The notes under the pieces are model-generated. The model saw only the letters and a program-made list of their open reading frames with translations. It did no database searches and was not told the origin of the DNA. Shown piece after piece: positions 5,753 to 10,276 of a stretch of 10,276 bases of DNA. Each line of letters opens with the position of its first letter. Position 1 is the first letter of the stretch. The stretch comes from Deltaproteobacteria bacterium (GTDB lineage Bacteria; Myxococcota_A; UBA9160; SMWR01). A program made the position numbers and the translations under genes. Location of the stretch: positions 1 to 10,276 of the forward strand of contig JAFDAW010000083.1 of NCBI GenBank assembly GCA_019313605.1. Direction: 5' to 3'.

Positions 5753-8700
5753 GGGTCGGACCGCACTCGGGCGGCCCGGCCGCAATTGGCTGCGCAGATC
5801 CCGGGCGATCTCCTCGGGCAACTCCGATGCGACTTCGAGTGCAGCCTCGACGAGTGGCCCTGTCCGCTGACGCTTCGGCAGGGACTTGGCGATGCGGCTC
5901 AGCGCTCCCCAGGCCGCCGTAGGTCGATCCGCGGCAACCGCCGCACGGGCGCGCAGCAGGGCGTCCTGTGGCGTCCAATTCCGCGAAAGCAGCGTCTCCG
6001 CGATGGATTGGGCTTCAGCGGCCGCCTCGGCGTCCTCCGCAGCGAGCCGCCAGTGGATCCGCAGGCGAGACGCCTCCTCGAACAGCGCTTCCCCGGGCCG
6101 AATGCCGCCGAGTTCGGCGTCGAGGGCCGCGATCGCATCCAATTCACCCGCCGCTGCGTGTCGGCGAGCGGCGATCAGCGCCACGAGCCGCTCGTCGAGA
6201 TCTCTCTCCGAAACCCCCAGCCACGATTTCCCGTCCTCGAACGCGAAAGGTCGAACCGCCACCAGCCCCGCCAGCACGTCGCTCGAGGCGGGCGCCAGTT
6301 TCAGCGCGCGCGCGAAGTGCCGCACCGCTCGATTGGGCCGGGCGAGCCCGACCTCGACCCAGCCGAGGCCCGTCTCCTCGACGGCTTTGTCCTCGGAGAA
6401 CGTCAGCGCGGTAGCGCGCTCCGCAGCGTTGATCGCGGTGAGCTTTCGAATCAGCGCAAATCGGTCGAGCCCGTCCATCTCCGTGAGGAGGGGATCGCGA
6501 TCCTTCCAGAGCATCCGGAATGAGTCGCTATCGAGCACCGCATCACCCAGCCGCGAGGAGCGCGAGGCGAGCAGGTTGTGATCGTCCGTGTTCAGTGCGG
6601 CTCCCTCTGCGAGCACCCGCGTTCCCTCGTCGTCGAGCACGCGAACGGCGGCGAGGTCTTCGACGCGGTGGACCCCAAACGGGGCGAAATCTTCCGGGGC
6701 GACACGCAGCGCCCGGCCGGCGTTCTCGAGGATCGCGAGCGGCTCTTCCGAAGCCGCAAAGAGCAGGCCCGCTGCGGCACCCGGCTGATAGATCTCCACA
6801 TGCGGGAAGACACTGACGAGCGTCGCCATGAGCGACCGCAGCAGCGCCTCGTCGACGAACTTGAGTCCGATCCATTGCACGAATACTCCGTCGGGCTTCA
6901 GGCGGGAGCGCGCCATGGCGAAGAATTCGCGCGTATAAAGATGGGAGGCGCCTGCGGTCCACGGGTGCGAGGGCTGGGAGATGATGGCGTCGTAACGATT
7001 CTGTGTCAGCTGCAGCACGCCGCGCGCGTCGCCGATGTGCACCCGGACGCGAGCATCCGCCAGCGGATCGATGGCGCGCTCAGCGGCCATCCGCTGGTTG
7101 GCGTTCAACACCTCCGGCTCGAGTTCGATCACGTCGATCGATCCGACGCTCGAAGGGACGGACTCGAGCACGCTGCCCCCTCCGAGCCCGACGACGAGCA
7201 GCTCGCGCGCCTCGGGTCGCAGAAGCGGGGGCAGCAGGCCCAGCCAGTGCACGACCGTGGGCTGGGGCAGCATCCCGACGCGCTCGATGACCGCCTCGGG
7301 CAACCCGTTCGTCGTGAGACGGAAGGTGGCCCCTTCGTCGAACAGCAACACGGTGCTCGATCGCCCGACGGCGAAGTACGCGATCTCGCCGGGGTTCGAG
7401 GACTGTGTCAGCGAAGAGAATCTCAACAGCGACCACGGCGTGGGCGCCGGCAGTGCGAGCAAAGCTGCGCCCGCAACGACGGCGGCCACTGCGAGTCGCG
7501 TGCGCCTCGGGCGCACCGAGAGCGCCGCAACCGCGGCCAGCCCGAGATTCGCCGCGACTCCGACGCTCACGGTCCCCGCAAAGCCCAGCTGAGGCAGCAG
7601 TACGAAGCCGGCACCCAGGGCGCCGACGATGGCCCCCACGGTGTTCCACGCGTACGCGCGTGCCGTCGCCCCGGCGGTCTGCTCCGGAGACCGCGCGAGC
7701 AGGCGCACCGCGAACGGGAATGTGGCTCCAATACACAGCGTGATTGGCAGCAATGCGGCGACTGCGACCGCCGCGCTGGCGAGCGGGGCCCCCGGTCCGG
7801 CACCGAGCCAGAGGGAGAGCTCCGGCAGCCGGTCGGCGAGCGCGAACGCCCCGTACGAGGTCAGGGCAATCCCGAGCTGAGCCACACCGAAGCCGATCGC
7901 GGCGCGTTCGCGGCTCGTCGCGAGGCGCGCCGCAAACGCGCTGCCCAGCGCGATGCCCAGCAGAAAACTCGCGAGCATACTCGCGAAGGCGTTGAGGCTC
8001 GCGCCGAGCAGGTGCCCGAGCAGCCTCGTCCAGAGCACCTCGTAGGCGAAGGAGACCGCGCCCGAGAGCGCGATGGCCGGGAGGATCCAGGCACCGGGCG
8101 GCGCTGCAGCACGCCCGCTTTCCGCGACCGGGGGTTTCGCCGCTCCCCGTGCCAGCAGCGCGGCCAGCGCAAACACCAGCCCGTTGAGCGCCGCCCCCAC
8201 CCACACCGTGTGTCGCAGCCCGAGTTCGGGCATCAGCCAGAAGGCCGCGCATACCGTGCCCGCGATCGCGCCCGCCGTATTCACCGCGTAGAGCACGCCT
8301 ACCCGCGAGCCGATCTCCGCCTCCTTGCGCACGGCGTGACGCGCCAGCAGGGGGAGCGTGGCCCCCATGAACGCCGTCGGAGGCAGCAGCACCGCAAAGG
8401 CGGCTGCGAGCTGGAACACCGTCGCCGCCGTAGCCCCGCCTTCGAGCAGCTCGCTACCGCCACCGAGCAGGCCGACGTACACCGCGTTGATCAGCCGGAT
8501 ACCGCTGGGTACCGACAACGCGGACAGGGCAATCGCCAGTTCGAGCACGCCGTAAGCCAGGACGGGCCGACGCAGCCGCATCGCAAAGCGCGCGGCCGCC
8601 GCGGCACCCAGCGCGAGCCCTCCCATGTAGGCCGCGAGGACCGCAGCCACCGCGAGTTCGGAGGTCCCGAACACAAAGCTCAGCTCGCGCGTCCAGGCGG

Positions 8701-8770
8701 TCTGATAGAGGAGCGCCGCAAAGCCCGACAGGAAAAAGCAGCTGAGCAACAGCGCGAATCGGGCGTCCAT
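5750..8770 (-). CDS. Fused polytopic membrane / spermidine-synthase-like protein
   Basis: This 1006-residue protein has three parts. Residues 5-440 form a membrane domain of two similar halves: SG..ALLYQTAWTREL (15-30) recurs as SG..SFAYEVLWTRLL (236-251), and YAVNTAGAIAGT (161-172) as YAWNTVGAIVGA (374-385). Residues about 460-740 form a spermidine-synthase-like Rossmann fold: GLGGGS (528-533), an acidic strand end IELEPEV (548-554), HIGDARG (578-584) and the late family block LNTDDHNLL (726-734). The strand where true aminopropyltransferases carry the catalytic Asp reads IISQPSHPW, so polyamine synthesis is unlikely. The rest (about 790-1000) is helical and TPR-like, with a unit near RAVRHFARALKLAP. 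Proteins of this fused type are common but uncharacterised. ATG 8770 starts just before the first helix; a GTG at 8809 is the alternative. Divergent from the repeat lipoprotein gene. Confidence 0.87.
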   Translation of the reverse strand: MDARFALLLSCFFLSGFAALLYQTAWTRELSFVFGTSELAVAAVLAAYMGGLALGAAAAARFAMRLRRPVLAYGVLELAIALSALSVPSGIRLINAVYVGLLGGGSELLEGGATAATVFQLAAAFAVLLPPTAFMGATLPLLARHAVRKEAEIGSRVGVLYAVNTAGAIAGTVCAAFWLMPELGLRHTVWVGAALNGLVFALAALLARGAAKPPVAESGRAAAPPGAWILPAIALSGAVSFAYEVLWTRLLGHLLGASLNAFASMLASFLLGIALGSAFAARLATSRERAAIGFGVAQLGIALTSYGAFALADRLPELSLWLGAGPGAPLASAAVAVAALLPITLCIGATFPFAVRLLARSPEQTAGATARAYAWNTVGAIVGALGAGFVLLPQLGFAGTVSVGVAANLGLAAVAALSVRPRRTRLAVAAVVAGAALLALPAPTPWSLLRFSSLTQSSNPGEIAYFAVGRSSTVLLFDEGATFRLTTNGLPEAVIERVGMLPQPTVVHWLGLLPPLLRPEARELLVVGLGGGSVLESVPSSVGSIDVIELEPEVLNANQRMAAERAIDPLADARVRVHIGDARGVLQLTQNRYDAIISQPSHPWTAGASHLYTREFFAMARSRLKPDGVFVQWIGLKFVDEALLRSLMATLVSVFPHVEIYQPGAAAGLLFAASEEPLAILENAGRALRVAPEDFAPFGVHRVEDLAAVRVLDDEGTRVLAEGAALNTDDHNLLASRSSRLGDAVLDSDSFRMLWKDRDPLLTEMDGLDRFALIRKLTAINAAERATALTFSEDKAVEETGLGWVEVGLARPNRAVRHFARALKLAPASSDVLAGLVAVRPFAFEDGKSWLGVSERDLDERLVALIAARRHAAAGELDAIAALDAELGGIRPGEALFEEASRLRIHWRLAAEDAEAAAEAQSIAETLLSRNWTPQDALLRARAAVAADRPTAAWGALSRIAKSLPKRQRTGPLVEAALEVASELPEEIARDLRSQLRPGRPSAVRP

Positions 8771-8907
8771 TGGTTTTGGGGCTCCGTGCTCGTTGTGTCC
8801 ACCGCTCACTGTATCCGGGCGGCGCGCCCCAGCCCAACCGTCGGGTGCCGCGCCGTCGTCCCGAGCTTTGGAGCGACCCCTCGCGCTTAGGTTATCCTCG
8901 CCGCATC
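8771..8907. promoter_or_regulatory. Divergent intergenic region between fused membrane gene and lipoprotein gene
   Basis: This 137-bp region must hold promoters for both flanking genes unless the minus-strand gene starts at the upstream GTG (8809). A weak plus-strand candidate is TTGGAG (8868-8873), a 17-nt spacer and GTTATC (8891-8896). It would place transcription start within a few bases of ATG 8908, so the message would be nearly leaderless. No strong Shine-Dalgarno precedes 8908. Toward the minus-strand gene, ACGGAGCC lies about 10 bases before ATG 8770. Confidence 0.3.
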
Positions 8908-10134
8908 ATGAAGAAAATTCTGCGCTCGGCCTTGGGTATGACTCTATTTGGCGCGGCCCTGGTGGCGATTGGGATCACCGCGTGCGATTCGGAACCACCT
9001 CAGAAAGCCAGCGTTTCCGAGACCGTCAATCCCGAAGTGACCGCCGCGGACGAAACCTCCGCCGACGTAGTTCGAAATTCTCTCGTCGACATACTCCGAG
9101 ACCAGGACGCCTACTCGAGGGCGCGAAGGCTCGGGGTTCTGCTTCCGACGCTGGGCCCAGAGTTCATTCCGACAGTGAAGCAGACGCTGGAGGATACGTC
9201 CCTCGACCTGGGAGCCACCGAACTCGAGCTGCTGGTGCGATTCTGGGCAACCCACCAAGGCGAGGACGCTTCGCGCTGGTCGGTAGAGAAGTCACCACCG
9301 GGCTATCGCCTCGCCGCCGTCATGACCGCGCTCTCACTGTGGGCCGGAGCCGATCCGCAGGCCGCCGCGAACGCCACCCAGCAGTGGGCCGCGCAAAACC
9401 CCGACGTGGGCGATGCAGTGCAGGTCGCGCTGGTACGCGGCTGGTTCACAGCGGATCCCGCCAAACTCGCGCAGTACATCCACAACATCGACATGGGCTT
9501 CACGCGCCAGCGCGCGCTCGCCACCTACATACGCGCCATGATCCAGGCGCAGGGGATCGAGGCAGCCGTGCGCTGGGCCGAGTCGGTCCCCGACGACGAC
9601 GCGACCTACAAGATGGCCGTGTACCGCCAGATGGCCGCTGCGCTGCCACTGTTCGACCACGACGCCGTCCTCCGCTGGTGCGAAGCCCACTGCGAAGGCC
9701 CCCACGGCAACAACATGCGCAGCATCATCGCCAGACGCTGGGTGCGCAGCGACGGAGCGGCCGCTCTCGTGTGGCTCTCGGAGGCAGCACCCGAGGGTCA
9801 CGACAAGAACCTCGCTGTGCGGGCCGCGTTCGCGCTATGGGGACAGATCGATCGCGAGGCGACACTGGCTTGGATGCAGACCCAGACGGCCGGGGAGTCG
9901 GGAGCGTGGCTCCAACCGGTCTTTCCCGTCTACGCGCGATTGCTCAGTGCAGATTCGCCCGCCGACGCAATCGAGTGGGCGGAACGGATCGAAGGAGACG
10001 AGGAACGCGAGATCGTGCTCACCGAGGTCGCGCGCGCGTGGCGACTGCGCGATGAAGCCGCGGCCGAAGCCTGGTTGCTCCAATCGTCGCTCTCGGAAGA
10101 GGCTAGGGAGAAGGCGCGGGCTCCCGGTCGCTAG
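8908..10134 (+). CDS. Lipoprotein with eight tandem helical repeats
   Basis: This 408-residue protein has no function I recognise. Residues 1-26 are a lipoprotein signal: MKKILRS, a hydrophobic core, then the lipobox ITAC with C26 as the acylated residue. Residues 27-60 are a polar linker. From about 135 to 401 the sequence divides into eight degenerate units of 32-35 residues. Each ends its second helix with a pattern like A-x-x-W, giving aromatic residues at 160, 190 (Tyr), 223, 257, 289, 322, 357 and 389. A stack of helical hairpins like this usually makes a curved protein-binding scaffold. It should be anchored in the envelope; Asp at +2 would mean inner-membrane retention under the E. 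coli rule, which may not apply here. ATG 8908 is chosen over an open upstream extension because the signal peptide begins there. Divergent from the fused membrane gene, with which it may cooperate. Confidence 0.85.
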   Translation: MKKILRSALGMTLFGAALVAIGITACDSEPPQKASVSETVNPEVTAADETSADVVRNSLVDILRDQDAYSRARRLGVLLPTLGPEFIPTVKQTLEDTSLDLGATELELLVRFWATHQGEDASRWSVEKSPPGYRLAAVMTALSLWAGADPQAAANATQQWAAQNPDVGDAVQVALVRGWFTADPAKLAQYIHNIDMGFTRQRALATYIRAMIQAQGIEAAVRWAESVPDDDATYKMAVYRQMAAALPLFDHDAVLRWCEAHCEGPHGNNMRSIIARRWVRSDGAAALVWLSEAAPEGHDKNLAVRAAFALWGQIDREATLAWMQTQTAGESGAWLQPVFPVYARLLSADSPADAIEWAERIEGDEEREIVLTEVARAWRLRDEAAAEAWLLQSSLSEEAREKARAPGR

Positions 10135-10167
10135 TTCGGTCCAAATGGTTGATTCATTTCCGGCGCT

Positions 10168-10276
10168 TCAATGCCCCTGCCACACGATCTGATCCCCGAC
10201 CGCGTAGAGCACACACGCGGCCTGTAGCCGGCGAATCCCGCGCAGCCTTCGGCACTCGAGAAGCGCCGCAGCCTCA
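10168..10276 (-). CDS. Probable C-terminal end of an unrecognised protein (partial)
   Basis: On the minus strand a frame enters from the right edge and stays open for 35 codons before TGA at 10170-10168. It has strongly GC-biased third positions, as in the neighbouring genes, and ends ...VGDQIVWQGH. The stretch is too short for a family call. It would be convergent with the lipoprotein gene, with 33 bp between the stop codons. An open frame of this length could also arise by chance in GC-rich DNA. Confidence 0.45.
   Translation of the reverse strand, partial: EAAALLECRRLRGIRRLQAACVLYAVGDQIVWQGH

Noticed and set aside
6578..8890. 770-residue open frame on the plus strand
   Set aside because: It is antisense to the fused membrane/spermidine-synthase-like gene, is highly charged and low in hydrophobics, and has no recognisable motif.

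Overview
This is a GC-rich chromosomal window with dense coding, short intergenic gaps and genes on both strands. It suggests a Gram-negative environmental bacterium. A PEP-CTERM sorted protein, a Tat-type export signal, a lipobox lipoprotein and a large fused membrane/spermidine-synthase-like protein would fit a deltaproteobacterial (Myxococcota-like) or related lineage. That placement is inference: there is no rRNA, tRNA or other phylogenetic marker here.

Layout from left to right: (1) 1-538 (-), the N-terminal part of a SagB-type nitroreductase with a twin-arginine signal, cut by the window edge. (2) 856-1452 (-), a PEP-CTERM protein with a very good ribosome binding site and a possible sigma-54-like promoter. 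(3) 1706-3040 (-), a MATE efflux transporter. (4) 3321-3887 (+), a small PlsC-like acyltransferase. (5) 3912-5558 (-), a thiamine-diphosphate enzyme of the acetolactate synthase / 2-hydroxyacyl-CoA lyase type. (6) 5750-8770 (-), a ~1000-residue protein joining duplicated membrane domains, a degenerate spermidine-synthase-like Rossmann domain and a helical C-terminal region. (7) 8908-10134 (+), a lipoprotein built of eight tandem helical repeats. (8) 10168-10276 (-), the probable C-terminal end of an unrecognised gene.

The most interesting non-coding content is a pair of near-identical hairpin elements, around 3052-3158 and 5644-5752. Each has long perfect inverted arms (27 and 31 bp) around a spacer of exactly 34 nt. 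The arms differ at one internal base pair, and the change is matched in both arms. Each copy also carries an asymmetric tail made of a tandemly repeated AGAA(G)CGGGG unit, and the two copies lie in opposite orientation. One copy is the immediate leader of the MATE gene. The tail of the other supplies the stop codon of the fused membrane protein. No transposase is present, so they look like non-autonomous REP/BIME- or MITE-like repeats.

The genes do not form one obvious pathway. Most act at the envelope: exported nitroreductase, sorted exoprotein, efflux pump, acyltransferase, polytopic membrane protein and lipoprotein. The ThDP enzyme is a cytosolic metabolic gene. I see no phage, plasmid, CRISPR or toxin-antitoxin module.
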